Source: Solirubrobacterales bacterium (GTDB lineage Bacteria > Actinomycetota > Thermoleophilia > Solirubrobacterales > Solirubrobacteraceae). From it: 64,000 nucleotides of DNA. Made by a program: the position numbers and the translations under genes. The stretch spans positions 19,430 to 83,429 of the forward strand of contig JAFAYV010000017.1 of NCBI GenBank assembly GCA_019240115.1, given 5' to 3'. Shown piece after piece: positions 7,690 through 20,380 of this stretch (the first letter of the stretch is position 1; every line of letters begins with the position of its first letter). The notes below the pieces were generated by a model. That model made no database searches. It saw nothing but the letters and a program-made list of their open reading frames with translations, and was not told where the DNA came from.

Positions 7690-7935
7690 CGCGCCGGCGA
7701 CCCACGGGCGCTGCCAATGACCCGCGAGACACACACCACGGTCATGATCCTCGCCGCCGGAAAATGCCAGATCGAGCTCAGCACCGGACCCTTCCTCCTC
7801 TCCGAGCCCGGGGACTACGCGATGTGGGATCCAAGCATCGACCACACCTCGGACATCCTCGCCCGATTCGATCATCACGATGCGGTGCTTACCCACTAAG
7901 CATCGCCCGACCACCAGCAGCACGCCTGCCCAGAG
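7690..7935 (+). pseudogene. Small cupin-fold protein, frameshifted remnant
   Basis: An ORF at 7717-7899 reads THTTVMILAAGKCQIEL, then LSEPGDYAMWDPSIDHTSDI. This is the second half of a one-domain cupin, a beta-barrel with an H-x-x-x near the GDYAMW turn. After DILA the frame seems wrong: the +1 frame gives DSIITMRCLPT, which is how such cupins end. The start is also suspect because cupin-like residues (HRAGDPRAL) precede the ATG in frame without a good start codon. I read this as a decayed gene. A short functional cupin from 7717 is possible but less likely. Confidence 0.5.
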
Positions 7936-8290
7936 CAAACATACGAGAGCTCTCCGCGCCGCGGTCAACCAACCGTGCCTCACAACCCACAACCAGGACC
8001 AGACCAGCTAGAGCGATGCCTGCGTTGTCGGGAAAGCAGGTCTGCGCCGGGCAGAGCGCTGATCGACCTGCTCGTCGCCCAAACCGGCAAGCGGCTCGCC
8101 GTGTTCAGCGACGCGTCGACAGACCCGCTTTCACGAAACGTGGGGAAGCCTCAGCGGCACTCCTCGGCCATTGCTTTGCTCGACGGCCCACATCCGCTGC
8201 GGCGATCGGTGCCCCGTCGGCAGACACAGGCCGGCTCGCCAAAGTTGCCGCCGCTCGCCGGCGGGCCCCGAAACCCCGCCCACCCCCCGA
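7936..8290. other. About 355 bp without a recognisable gene
   Basis: Short open frames on both strands carry no recognisable domain, and the plus-strand segment DLLVAQTGKRLAVFSDAS is too short to place. This is probably decayed cargo of element B downstream of the integrase. Confidence 0.5.
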
Positions 8291-8336
8291 AGATGTCCCG
8301 AGATGTCCGAGCTAGACGTCCCGAGATGTCCCAAGT
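8291..8336. repeat. 23-bp tandem duplication with TGTCCC motifs
   Basis: Two 23-bp units (8291-8313 and 8314-8336), each with two copies of a roughly 10-bp motif GAYGTCCCRAG, give four direct copies overlapping and following the integrase stop codon. The TGTCCC core is the complement of the GGGACA repeats near both ends of element B, so it may be another recombinase or excisionase binding array. Confidence 0.5.
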
Positions 8337-9508
8337 CGCCCCAAGTCGTCCGAAGACCTCCCGGCCGGAACGGCGGCTGAGGCGAGCGCGAACGCCTCCG
8401 CCACCAGGCGGGCGTCCTCCTCGTCGCGGGGCGCGTAGTGCAGGTAGCGCATCGTCGTCTGGATGTCCGCGTGGCCCATCCACTCCTGCACCCGCCTGAT
8501 GTCAGCCTTGGCGATCATCCGGGTCCCGAACGTGTGGCGCAGATCGTCGAAGCGCAGCGGCCTGAGCCCGGCGCCTCCCAACGCCACCTTGTACCGGCGG
8601 CGCAGCGCTGAGCTGTCCAAATATCCGCCGGCCTCGCCGCAGAACACGAGGTCGTCCTCGCCGACGAACATCTTGCGGGCACCGAGCTTGGCCAGCGCCT
8701 CAGCGACGTCCGGCGCCAGCGGCACCGCACGTACCTTCCCCGACTTCGGCGTCGTCAGAACGCCGGCGGCATAGCTTCCGCGGACCCGGACCACCGAGCC
8801 GGCGAAGTCGACGTCGCGCCACGTGAGCGCGAGCAGCTCACCCAGGCGCAGCCCGGTGAACGCCGCGGTGAGGAACACCGCGGCGTCCTGTTCTGAGGCA
8901 GCGGCTCGGACCAGCGACCACACCTCCTCGGGCGAGAACACCTGTATATCGCCGCTGCGCTTCAGCGCCGGCTTTTCGACCTCCGCCGCGGCGTTGACCT
9001 GGAGCCCCCACACCTTCGAGGCCCGTTTCAGGATCCCGTGCAGCAGCACGAGCGACTTCGTGCGGCTGCTCGCAGCGCCACCCAGCCCGGACAGCCACCG
9101 CTCGATCGCCTCCGTCGTCACCTCCTCCAAAGCCATCGAGCCGAACGCCGGCAGCAGCTGCGAGCGCACGAGCACCTTGTAGCCCGCAAGCGTGGACGGC
9201 TTGCGCTGGCGGTCGAACTCCACGTAGCGAAGCCACTCAGCCGCCGCGTCGCCAAACGTCGCGCCGGTCCGCACCTGCCCCACCAGCGTGCCGCGCCGCG
9301 CCTCGTGCAGCACTTCGCGAAGCCAGTTCTCCGCCAGGCGCTTCGTGAAGTAGCCGGTCGGCGGACGCCCCCGCTCAGTCCACGCCGGACCCAGCTTCCT
9401 CTGCACCTGACGCCCGTCCGGAAGCCGGTACTTGGCGTACCAGACCGGGCCTCGCGCCCGCTCGACCCGAAAGACGTGACCCGTCGGCTGCCTCGGCTGT
9501 CCCGCCAT
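8312..9508 (-). CDS. int: Tyrosine recombinase (integrase)
   Basis: A 398-residue phage-type integrase, normal length. The N-terminal 60 residues (VFRVERARGPVWYAKYRLPD) look like an AP2-type arm-binding domain. Residues about 85-180 form the SAM-like core-binding domain (ATFGDAAAEWLRYVEFD). Residues about 200-385 form the catalytic domain with every key residue: Arg in TGLRLGELLALTW, Lys in TPKSGKVRAVPL, H-x-x-R in DDLRHTFGTR, the second His in WMGHADIQTT, and Tyr in MRYLHY. The ATG start is 61 bp from the end of the tRNA-Thr gene, the standard position for an integrase that uses that tRNA 3' end as attB. It should integrate and excise element B. No excisionase gene is seen nearby. Confidence 0.95.
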   Translation of the reverse strand: MAGQPRQPTGHVFRVERARGPVWYAKYRLPDGRQVQRKLGPAWTERGRPPTGYFTKRLAENWLREVLHEARRGTLVGQVRTGATFGDAAAEWLRYVEFDRQRKPSTLAGYKVLVRSQLLPAFGSMALEEVTTEAIERWLSGLGGAASSRTKSLVLLHGILKRASKVWGLQVNAAAEVEKPALKRSGDIQVFSPEEVWSLVRAAASEQDAAVFLTAAFTGLRLGELLALTWRDVDFAGSVVRVRGSYAAGVLTTPKSGKVRAVPLAPDVAEALAKLGARKMFVGEDDLVFCGEAGGYLDSSALRRRYKVALGGAGLRPLRFDDLRHTFGTRMIAKADIRRVQEWMGHADIQTTMRYLHYAPRDEEDARLVAEAFALASAAVPAGRSSDDLGRLGTSRDV

Positions 9509-9532
9509 CGTCTGCAGATCTTACGCCGATCT

Positions 9533-9550
9533 GGGGACATATTGGGGACA
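9533..9550 (+). repeat. Two GGGGACA repeats between integrase and tRNA
   Basis: GGGGACA occurs at 9533 and 9544, 11 bp apart (one helical turn), in the 60-bp gap between the integrase start and the tRNA gene. Spacing and location fit arm-type sites of the recombinase. They may also serve autoregulation of the integrase promoter. Confidence 0.5.
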
Positions 9551-9568
9551 CGTACCCCGAAAACCTAA

Positions 9569-9641
9569 AGCCGACGCGGGGACTCGAACCCCGGACCCCT
9601 TCATTACGAGTGAAGTGCTCTACCAGCTGAGCTACGTCGGC
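9569..9641 (-). tRNA. tRNA-Thr (anticodon CGT)
   Basis: A 73-nt cloverleaf. The acceptor stem GCCGACG pairs with CGTCGGC and is followed by the discriminator T. The D stem is GCTC/GAGC. The anticodon stem is CTTCA/TGAAG around the loop CTCGTAA, giving anticodon CGT (Thr, codon ACG). The T stem is CGGGG/CCCCG with a TTCGAGT loop. The CCA end is not encoded. Its 3' part is the attachment site for element B, and copies of that part lie at 2641 and 948. It therefore serves both as a gene and as an integration target. Confidence 0.95.
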
Positions 9642-9692
9642 GCGGCCCCAGAGGCTACCGAGCATCCGCCGCGCCTCGGCGCGCGAGGTCGC

Positions 9693-10250
9693 TCAGAACG
9701 GCCCGTCGGGAAGCGCGGGATCGCCGGTGCGGTCGCGCCAGTCCTCGACGAGGATGGCCCAGCGCTCGTGGTCGCGCCAGCGCCCGCCGATCTTCAGGTA
9801 GCGGGGGGAAAAGCCCTCGCGGCGGAAGCCGGCGCCGCGGGCGAGGGCGAGCGAGCTGGCGTTCCCGGGCTGGATGTTGGCCTCGATGCGATGGAGGCGC
9901 AGAGCGGTGAAGGAATGGCGGACGACGAGCGCGAGCCCTTCGCGCATGTAGCCCTGGCCGGCGTAGGGCTCACCGGCGGCGTAGCCGAGGAACGCGCTCT
10001 GCAGGCGCCGGCGCACGATCTGGGAGAGATTGAAGAAGCCCAGGATGGCGCCGTCGCTGCGCCGGCAGAGGAGCATCCCCTCGAAGTCGGGCCGCCGGGC
10101 ATCGGCAAGGTAGGCGTCGTAGCGCTCGTCGTCGGTCGGAGCGGTGGCCCAGGGACTGTGGAAGTCCGAGCTCGCGCGCATCAGCGCGGTGAACTCATGC
10201 CGGTCGCTGGAGGCGGGCGAGCGGATGAAGACGCGGGGCTCGTCGGTCAC
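9693..10250 (-). CDS. GNAT acetyltransferase, RimJ/RimL type
   Basis: A 185-residue GNAT enzyme. The family core is visible. RMEL-type N-terminal strands lead to GAILGFFNLSQIV. The acetyl-CoA loop segment GYAAGEPYAGQGYMREGL follows at about residues 90-110, then RLHRIEANIQPGNASSLALA and GFRREGFSPRYL, a hallmark of RimJ/RimL N-terminal acetyltransferases. It probably acetylates the N-terminal amine of a ribosomal or other protein, but the substrate is not fixed by sequence. Translation starts on a GTG that overlaps the holB stop (GTGA), so it is coupled to the DNA polymerase III subunit gene. Confidence 0.85.
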   Translation of the reverse strand: MTDEPRVFIRSPASSDRHEFTALMRASSDFHSPWATAPTDDERYDAYLADARRPDFEGMLLCRRSDGAILGFFNLSQIVRRRLQSAFLGYAAGEPYAGQGYMREGLALVVRHSFTALRLHRIEANIQPGNASSLALARGAGFRREGFSPRYLKIGGRWRDHERWAILVEDWRDRTGDPALPDGPF

Positions 10251-11356
10251 GGCGCGAGCTGGTCCTGCAGGCGATAGGCGAGCGCCTCGCAGGCAAGGTC
10301 CTCGGAGACGTTGAGCACGAAGCGCTCACGGGTGTCCTCGACGAGCTCGATCGCCGCCAGCAGACGCTCGGGCGCGACGCCGGCGTCGGCGCCGAGCTCC
10401 TCGATGCGATCGAGGTTGCGCACGAGCTCGGGAGCGTCCCAGGCGAGCGCGGCGAGGTCGGCGAACCAGAGCGAGACGAGCTGCAGCGCGAGGTCGAGCG
10501 CGCCGGTCTGGACGCGGCGGCGGGTGCGGCGGATCCGCTCGGTCCATTCAGTCTCCAAGCGTTTGCGCTCCTTGCGCGGGACGAGCTCGAGCTCGGCGGC
10601 GGCCCGGGCCTCGAGCTGGGCGCCGGCGGCGGCAGCGCGGGCGCGGACCGCGTCCAGCAGCCCGCCCCAGGGCCGGAGCTCGGCGACCCGCCGGGCGATC
10701 GCCGCGCGCGCGTAGTGCTCGGCGGAGACCCGGAGCGTCCGGCCCTCGGGGCCGGCGAGCTCCGCGGCACGGTCGCCGTCCTGTAGGCCGAGCCGGACGC
10801 ACGCCCGCGCGGTCGGCTCCTCGACGCCGAGCGCGACGACGTCGGCGGCCGCCTCGTCCTCGCTGGGCGCCTCGAAGCGGACCGGCTGACAGCGGGACCG
10901 GATCGTCGGCAGGACCTCCTCGGGACGGTCGGTGAGCAGGATGAGATGGGCGAACGACGCCGGCTCCTCAAGCGTTTTGAGCATGCGATTGGCCGCCTCG
11001 TCGCCGAGCTCGTCGGCGCGCTCGATGACGAACAGGCGGCGCCGCGCCTCGAACGGGGTCTTGCTGGCGGCCGAGACGACCGGACGGTCGATGTCGGCGA
11101 CCAGCACCTCGTGGGCCCCGCTCGGCATCACCCAGGTCAGGTCGGGGTGCGCGCCCGAATGCACCCGGGCGCGCGCGCCCGCCGGGTTCGGCGACCCCTC
11201 GGCGAGCAGCTCGGCCGCGAGAGCCCGCGCGGCCGCCCGCTTGCCGGCGCCGCCGGGGCCGTGGAACAGATAGGCGTGCGAGGGACGCGCGGGCACCTCG
11301 AGAGCGGGCGCGAGGACCGCTTGCGCGTGCGGATGACGTTCCAGCTCGGCCAACAT
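10247..11356 (-). CDS. holB: DNA polymerase III, delta' clamp-loader subunit
   Basis: A 369-residue AAA+ clamp-loader subunit. The start used is the ATG giving MLAELERHPHAQ, because any longer start runs antisense into tmk. Residues 30-45 form the P-loop (YLFHGPGGAGKRAAA). Residues near 110-135 hold RRLFVIERADELGDEAANRM and LKTLEEP, the Walker B and sensor region. SRCQPVRF is the SRC motif that provides the arginine finger to the neighbouring subunit. The C-terminal half is an alpha-helical oligomerisation collar. It loads the beta clamp on primed DNA. It is divergent from tmk with 64 bp between the starts. Pairing of tmk and holB is common in bacteria, although here they are back to back. 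Confidence 0.9.
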   Translation of the reverse strand: MLAELERHPHAQAVLAPALEVPARPSHAYLFHGPGGAGKRAAARALAAELLAEGSPNPAGARARVHSGAHPDLTWVMPSGAHEVLVADIDRPVVSAASKTPFEARRRLFVIERADELGDEAANRMLKTLEEPASFAHLILLTDRPEEVLPTIRSRCQPVRFEAPSEDEAAADVVALGVEEPTARACVRLGLQDGDRAAELAGPEGRTLRVSAEHYARAAIARRVAELRPWGGLLDAVRARAAAAGAQLEARAAAELELVPRKERKRLETEWTERIRRTRRRVQTGALDLALQLVSLWFADLAALAWDAPELVRNLDRIEELGADAGVAPERLLAAIELVEDTRERFVLNVSEDLACEALAYRLQDQLAP

Positions 11357-11420
11357 CGCGTCGATCCTAGTCGTCGGTCGGGCAGCGGCCGACGGGAGCG
11401 ATAACGTCGCCGCCAGCTCG

Positions 11421-12041
11421 ATGGGCGCCGGCCGACTGATCACGATCGAGGGCATCGACGGCGCCGGCAAGACGACCCTGGCCGGGGCCCTCGCCGAGGC
11501 GCTCCGGGCGCGCGGCGTCGACGTCCGGCTGCTGCGCGAGCCCGGGGGCGTGCGGATCGCCGAGCGCGTCCGCGAGCTCGTCACCGACCCGGGGGCGGCG
11601 ATCGGGGCCCGCGCCGAGGCGCTGCTGTACGCGGCCGCGCGCAGCCAGCTCGTCGAGGAGGCGCTGCGCCCGCTCCTTGCACAGGGCCGCCTCGTCCTGC
11701 TCGACCGCTTCGTCGATTCCTCGCTGGCCTATCAGGGCGCCGGGCGGGAGCTGGGCATGGACGCCGTGCGGACGATCAACGACTTCGCGACCGGCGGCCT
11801 GCGGCCCGACCGCACGCTCCTGCTGCGCATCGAGCCCGGCCGCGCGCGGGCGCGCTCGGCATCGCGCGGCGGCGACCAGGATCGTCTCGAGCGCGAGGAC
11901 GAGGCGTTCTTTCAGCGGATCGCCGGTGCCTACGACGCGCTGGCGGCTGCCGAGGCCGACCGCTTCGCCGTCCTTGACGGGGCGCTCACCCCCGAGGCCG
12001 TGCTCGCCGCGGCGCTGCGAGCGGTCGGCGACCTACTCTGA
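11421..12041 (+). CDS. tmk: Thymidylate kinase
   Basis: A 206-residue enzyme that phosphorylates dTMP to dTDP with ATP. The P-loop IEGIDGAGKTTLAGALAEAL is at residues 8-27, the DR-x motif DRFVDSSLAYQGAGR is near 93-107, and the lid region ARSASRGGDQDRLERED near 145-160 has Arg residues as in type I/II TMPKs. Length is normal. It is convergent with galE and the two 3' ends overlap by 9 bp. Upstream is the divergent holB gene, so both replication genes probably share the 64-bp intergenic region for their promoters. Confidence 0.95.
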   Translation: MGAGRLITIEGIDGAGKTTLAGALAEALRARGVDVRLLREPGGVRIAERVRELVTDPGAAIGARAEALLYAAARSQLVEEALRPLLAQGRLVLLDRFVDSSLAYQGAGRELGMDAVRTINDFATGGLRPDRTLLLRIEPGRARARSASRGGDQDRLEREDEAFFQRIAGAYDALAAAEADRFAVLDGALTPEAVLAAALRAVGDLL

Positions 12042-13010
12042 GTAGCCGTCGGGACGCGCCTGTTGAAAGCTCCACGCGTCGGCGATCATCGTCTCGATCT
12101 CCGGCTTGCGCGGTTCCCAGCCGAGCTCGTCGCGGATGCGCTGGCCAGCGGCGACGAGCATCGGAGGGTCGCCCGGCCGGCGGGCAGCCTCGCGGGTCGC
12201 GATCTGGAGCCCGGTCACCGTCTGAGCGGCGGCGATCATCTCGCGGACCGAGAACCCGCGGCCGGTCCCGAGGTTGAAGATCCGGTGGCGGCCCGGCTCG
12301 GCGCCGTCGAGGGCGAGCAGGTGGGCCGCCGACAGGTCATCGATGTGGATGTAGTCGCGGATCGCGGTGCCGTCCGGGGTGGGATAGTCGGTGCCGAACA
12401 CCTCGACGTAGGGGTTGCGGCCCTGGGCGGTGCGCAGGATGTTCGGGATCAGGTGGGTCTCGGGATCGTGGTCCTCGCCCGCGCCGCCGCTCGCCCCGGC
12501 GACGTTGAAGTAGCGCAGGCTGACCGCCCCGAGCCCGTAGGCGACGCAGTAGTCGCCGATCATCCCGTCCACGGCGAGCTTGGAGGCGCCGTAGGCGTTC
12601 GTGGGGCGCGGGGGCGCCGCCTCGGAGATCGGCACTTCGTCGGGCTGGCCGTAGACCGCGCACGTCGACGAGAACACCAGGCGCGAGACCTCGGCGGCCC
12701 GCAGCGCCTCGAGGAGGTTCAGCGTGCCGAGCACGTTGTTGCGGTAGTAGCGCTCGGGATGGGCGATCGATTCGCCGACGAGCGCGAAGGCGGCGAAGTG
12801 CAGCGCGCCGTCGAAGCCCTCCGACACGGCCTGCAGGACCGCCCCGGGGTCGCGGAGATCGGCGACCGCGAGTCGCGCCTGCGGGGCCACGGCGGCGCGA
12901 TGCCCGCGCTCGAGGTTGTCGAGCACGACGACCTCGTGGCCCGCACCGAGCAGCTGACGGCTGACGATCGACCCGACGTATCCAGCGCCTCCGGTGACGA
13001 GTAGCTTCAT
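12033..13010 (-). CDS. galE: UDP-glucose 4-epimerase
   Basis: A 325-residue extended short-chain dehydrogenase. The NAD-binding glycine motif GGAGYVGSIVSRQLLGAGH opens the protein. SSTCAVYGQP supplies the catalytic Ser, and the YxxxK pair is in NAYGASKLAVD near residue 145. SLRYFNVAGA, followed by the substrate segments PYVEVFGTDYPTPDGT and RDYIHIDDL, are typical of GalE. It interconverts UDP-glucose and UDP-galactose, feeding glycan synthesis such as the locus that starts at 30.7 kb. It is divergent from the coiled-coil gene at 13080. Confidence 0.92.
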   Translation of the reverse strand: MKLLVTGGAGYVGSIVSRQLLGAGHEVVVLDNLERGHRAAVAPQARLAVADLRDPGAVLQAVSEGFDGALHFAAFALVGESIAHPERYYRNNVLGTLNLLEALRAAEVSRLVFSSTCAVYGQPDEVPISEAAPPRPTNAYGASKLAVDGMIGDYCVAYGLGAVSLRYFNVAGASGGAGEDHDPETHLIPNILRTAQGRNPYVEVFGTDYPTPDGTAIRDYIHIDDLSAAHLLALDGAEPGRHRIFNLGTGRGFSVREMIAAAQTVTGLQIATREAARRPGDPPMLVAAGQRIRDELGWEPRKPEIETMIADAWSFQQARPDGYSE

Positions 13011-13039
13011 CGCGCGCGGTTCCAGGTGACGGTTGCCAT

Positions 13040-13069
13040 TTGAATCAGGTCATTTAAGCGGCTTAGAAT
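13040..13069 (+). promoter_or_regulatory. Promoter giving a near-leaderless transcript
   Basis: TTGAAT at 13040 and TAGAAT at 13064 are 18 bases apart in an AT-rich pocket of the galE-13080 intergenic region. A transcript starting about 7-10 bases after the -10 box would begin at or just before the GTG at 13080, with no room for a ribosome-binding site. That supports leaderless translation, common in actinobacteria. Confidence 0.5.
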
Positions 13070-13079
13070 CGCGCGCCGG

Positions 13080-14639
13080 GTGACCGATGCGTGGCATGCG
13101 GTGAAGGTCAGGGAGTTCGAGCACGTTCTCGTCTCTCCGAGCGTCGCGCTGCTCCGAGTCACCGGCAAGGCGCCCCGCCGCCGCTCGGCGGACACGTCCC
13201 GCCCGACGCTGCTGGCCGACGACGGGCACACGGTCAAGCGCGTCGCGGCCATCCCGTCGCCGCCCGACGCCCGGGGGACGCTGCGCGCCGCCTACACGGT
13301 CGCCGCCGACCTGATCGACTCGGGCAGCGTCTTCTCACTCGAGCTCGACGACGGTGAGGTCATCGCTCTGCCCACTCCGACCCGGGGTGCGACCCGACTG
13401 GCGCCCAAGCCGCGGTCGTCTCGTGGCAACGCGATCGCGGCGGCGGCCGATCGCCGAGCCGACGAGGAGCGCCGCACGGGCATGGTGACCAAGCTCTCCG
13501 AGCTGTCCGCCGCGCTGGCCGAGAGCGAGCGGGTCCGCGGTCGCCTGCGCAGCGCGCTGGCCTCCGCACGCGCGGAGTCCGAGCAGGCGGGCGAGCGCAC
13601 GCGCGCGCTCGAGGCCCGGCTCGGCGACCTCGAGAGCCGCCCGCCGGCCGCCCTGCCGGCTGCCATCGCTCCTGCGGCGGACGTCGATGAGCGGGTGCGC
13701 GCCGCGCTCAGCGCAGCCGAGGGTCGGGCGCAGGCGGTGCTCCTCTCCGAGCAGGAGCAGGCCCAGGCGCGCATCGCGGCGCTGGAGTCCGAGCACGCCG
13801 AGGTCCGGGAGCGCCACGAGGCGCAGCTCGCCGAGCTCGCCGAGGCGTACAGGATCCGGCGCGCCGAGGTAGAAATGGCACATGAGGCCGCGATGACCGA
13901 CGCCCGCCACGCCCACGAAACCGAGCTTGACCGGGTCAAGCGCTCGCGTGACGAGCTCGAGCGCTCGCTCGCGGCCTACATCGCCGAGGCCGACGCCCGC
14001 CAGGAGCTCCAGAGCTCGGTCGAGCAGGAGCGCGGGCGCGCGGCGCGAGTCCGCGACGAGCTCGAGACGACGAAGGAGACGGTGCGCCGAGTGTCCGAGG
14101 AACGCGACGAGCTCGAGGCGTGGCGCGGCGACCTCGAGCGCCGGCTGATCGGCACGACCGACGAGCTCAGCCAGCTCATGCAGGACCGCAGCGGCGAGGC
14201 CGGCGAGCTGCTGTGGCTGCGCGCCGAGCTCGCCGAGGCGCAGGCGCGGGCCGAGCTCGCCGAAGCGCGCGTGACGGCGCTCGACCGCCGCCTCGCCGAC
14301 GCGCGCGCCCAGGAGGCCCGGCGGCTGACCGAGGAGACCGCGGCGCGGGCCGAGCCGAAGGGCAACGGGGCCGGCAACGGTTCGCCGACCTCCGCCGAGC
14401 CCCGCAGCGCGGTGGGCCTGGTACGCAGCCTCGCGCCCGCGAGCGTTCGGCCGCCGGAGGCCGGCGATCAGGCGCTGGCGGTCGCGCGCCAGGAACTCGA
14501 AACGCTGCGCGGCGAGCTCGCCGCCACTCGCGACGCGGCCTCTCGCGAGCGAGCCGAGATGCTGCGCCGAACAGCCGTCGCGGCGGCCGAGGAGCAGGCC
14601 GAGCGCGAGCTCGCGCAAGCCGCTTCATCCACGGCCTAA
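13080..14639 (+). CDS. Large coiled-coil protein of unknown function
   Basis: A 519-residue protein in two parts. Residues 1-115 look globular and beta-rich (VKVREFEHVLVSPSVALLRV, later VFSLELDDGEVIALPTP), and I cannot assign a fold. Residues about 130-510 are an almost unbroken run of heptads rich in Ala, Glu, Arg and Leu, interrupted by a low-complexity linker (EPKGNGAGNGSPTSAEPRS) near 425-445. Such a protein should be long and rod-like, perhaps structural, cytoskeletal or a cell-division scaffold. There is no signal peptide or membrane segment. The GTG start is supported by a promoter immediately upstream. It stands alone between galE and nrdJ. Confidence 0.75.
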   Translation: MTDAWHAVKVREFEHVLVSPSVALLRVTGKAPRRRSADTSRPTLLADDGHTVKRVAAIPSPPDARGTLRAAYTVAADLIDSGSVFSLELDDGEVIALPTPTRGATRLAPKPRSSRGNAIAAAADRRADEERRTGMVTKLSELSAALAESERVRGRLRSALASARAESEQAGERTRALEARLGDLESRPPAALPAAIAPAADVDERVRAALSAAEGRAQAVLLSEQEQAQARIAALESEHAEVRERHEAQLAELAEAYRIRRAEVEMAHEAAMTDARHAHETELDRVKRSRDELERSLAAYIAEADARQELQSSVEQERGRAARVRDELETTKETVRRVSEERDELEAWRGDLERRLIGTTDELSQLMQDRSGEAGELLWLRAELAEAQARAELAEARVTALDRRLADARAQEARRLTEETAARAEPKGNGAGNGSPTSAEPRSAVGLVRSLAPASVRPPEAGDQALAVARQELETLRGELAATRDAASRERAEMLRRTAVAAAEEQAERELAQAASSTA

Positions 14640-14710
14640 CGGCCACGTTTCACCCGCAAACACTGGGGTTCTCCGCCGTCCTGAAGGCCGGGATCGCGTC
14701 GCGGACGCGG

Positions 14711-14716
14711 TAGAAT
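14711..14716 (+). promoter_or_regulatory. Candidate -10 box for nrdJ
   Basis: TAGAAT, the same hexamer as upstream of the gene at 13080, lies 155 bases before the nrdJ start. No good -35 element is visible. A GAGAGGAG ribosome-binding site precedes the ATG. The 150-base leader is GC-rich with several possible short stems. I found no cobalamin-riboswitch motif in it. Confidence 0.35.
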
Positions 14717-14871
14717 ACCGGGGGAAGAGATCGCCTCATCGACGGCATCCGCGGCGACGGTCTCGGGCTCGGTCTTCCGTCCGAGCCGTTCGCAAGCATT
14801 CCCGGCCCGCTCGAGCACTCCGAGCTCGAGCCGGGGCACTTGCCCAGCCAGCGGAGAACGAGAGGAGCAGC

Positions 14872-20142
<5,271 letters not shown>

Positions 20143-20160
20143 TCCGGCCGGTGGCGGCGG

Positions 20161-20225
20161 CGCCGGCCGGAACCGCCGGCCGGAACCGCCGGCCGGAACC
20201 GCCGACCGGAACCGCCGACCGCAAC
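20161..20225. repeat. Five 13-bp tandem repeats after nrdJ
   Basis: The unit CGCCGGCCGGAAC occurs five times head to tail, the last two with single-base changes, starting 18 bases after the nrdJ stop. Each unit contains the palindrome CCGGCCGG or a derivative of it, so the transcript could fold into alternative stems and might act in termination or mRNA stability. Confidence 0.7.
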
Positions 20226-20380
20226 CCCCCCGGCCGCACCCCAGGCCCGGCGGCTCGGAGAAAGACCGGCGTGTCCCGAATTCGCCTCGGGCATCCGACG
20301 CCGCTCGGGCGAGGGCGTCGGCTACCGTCCCGCATGAGCGGGGTGCCTTCTACGGACGATTGCTCGGAGAGGAGAGCCGG

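Larger units (their letters stand above)
2641..9612. mobile_element. Integrative element B in tRNA-Thr(CGT)
   Basis: About 7 kb lies between the tRNA 3'-end copy at 2641 and the tRNA gene itself. An intact tyrosine recombinase is next to the tRNA gene, as in integrative elements that regenerate their target tRNA. Cargo comprises a broken toxin with its antitoxin, an HxlR regulator, an MMPL transporter operon and a decayed cupin gene. GGGACA repeats lie near both ends. No replication, conjugation or excisionase gene is recognisable, so it may depend on another element to move. Confidence 0.65.

Noticed and set aside
7975..8499. A plus-strand frame overlapping the integrase 3' end
   Set aside because: Most of it is antisense to the integrase or lies in the repeat region, with no recognisable domain.
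13335..14618. A 427-residue minus-strand frame opposite the coiled-coil gene
   Set aside because: It is the mirror of the Ala/Arg/Glu-rich coding strand. GC-rich codon use opens the antisense frame and there is no domain content.
14640..14871. A cobalamin riboswitch before the B12-dependent reductase
   Set aside because: I found no B12-box-like sequence or recognisable core in the leader. A covariance-model search would be decisive.
20161..20225. A CRISPR array
   Set aside because: The 13-bp units are directly adjacent without spacers and no cas gene is present.
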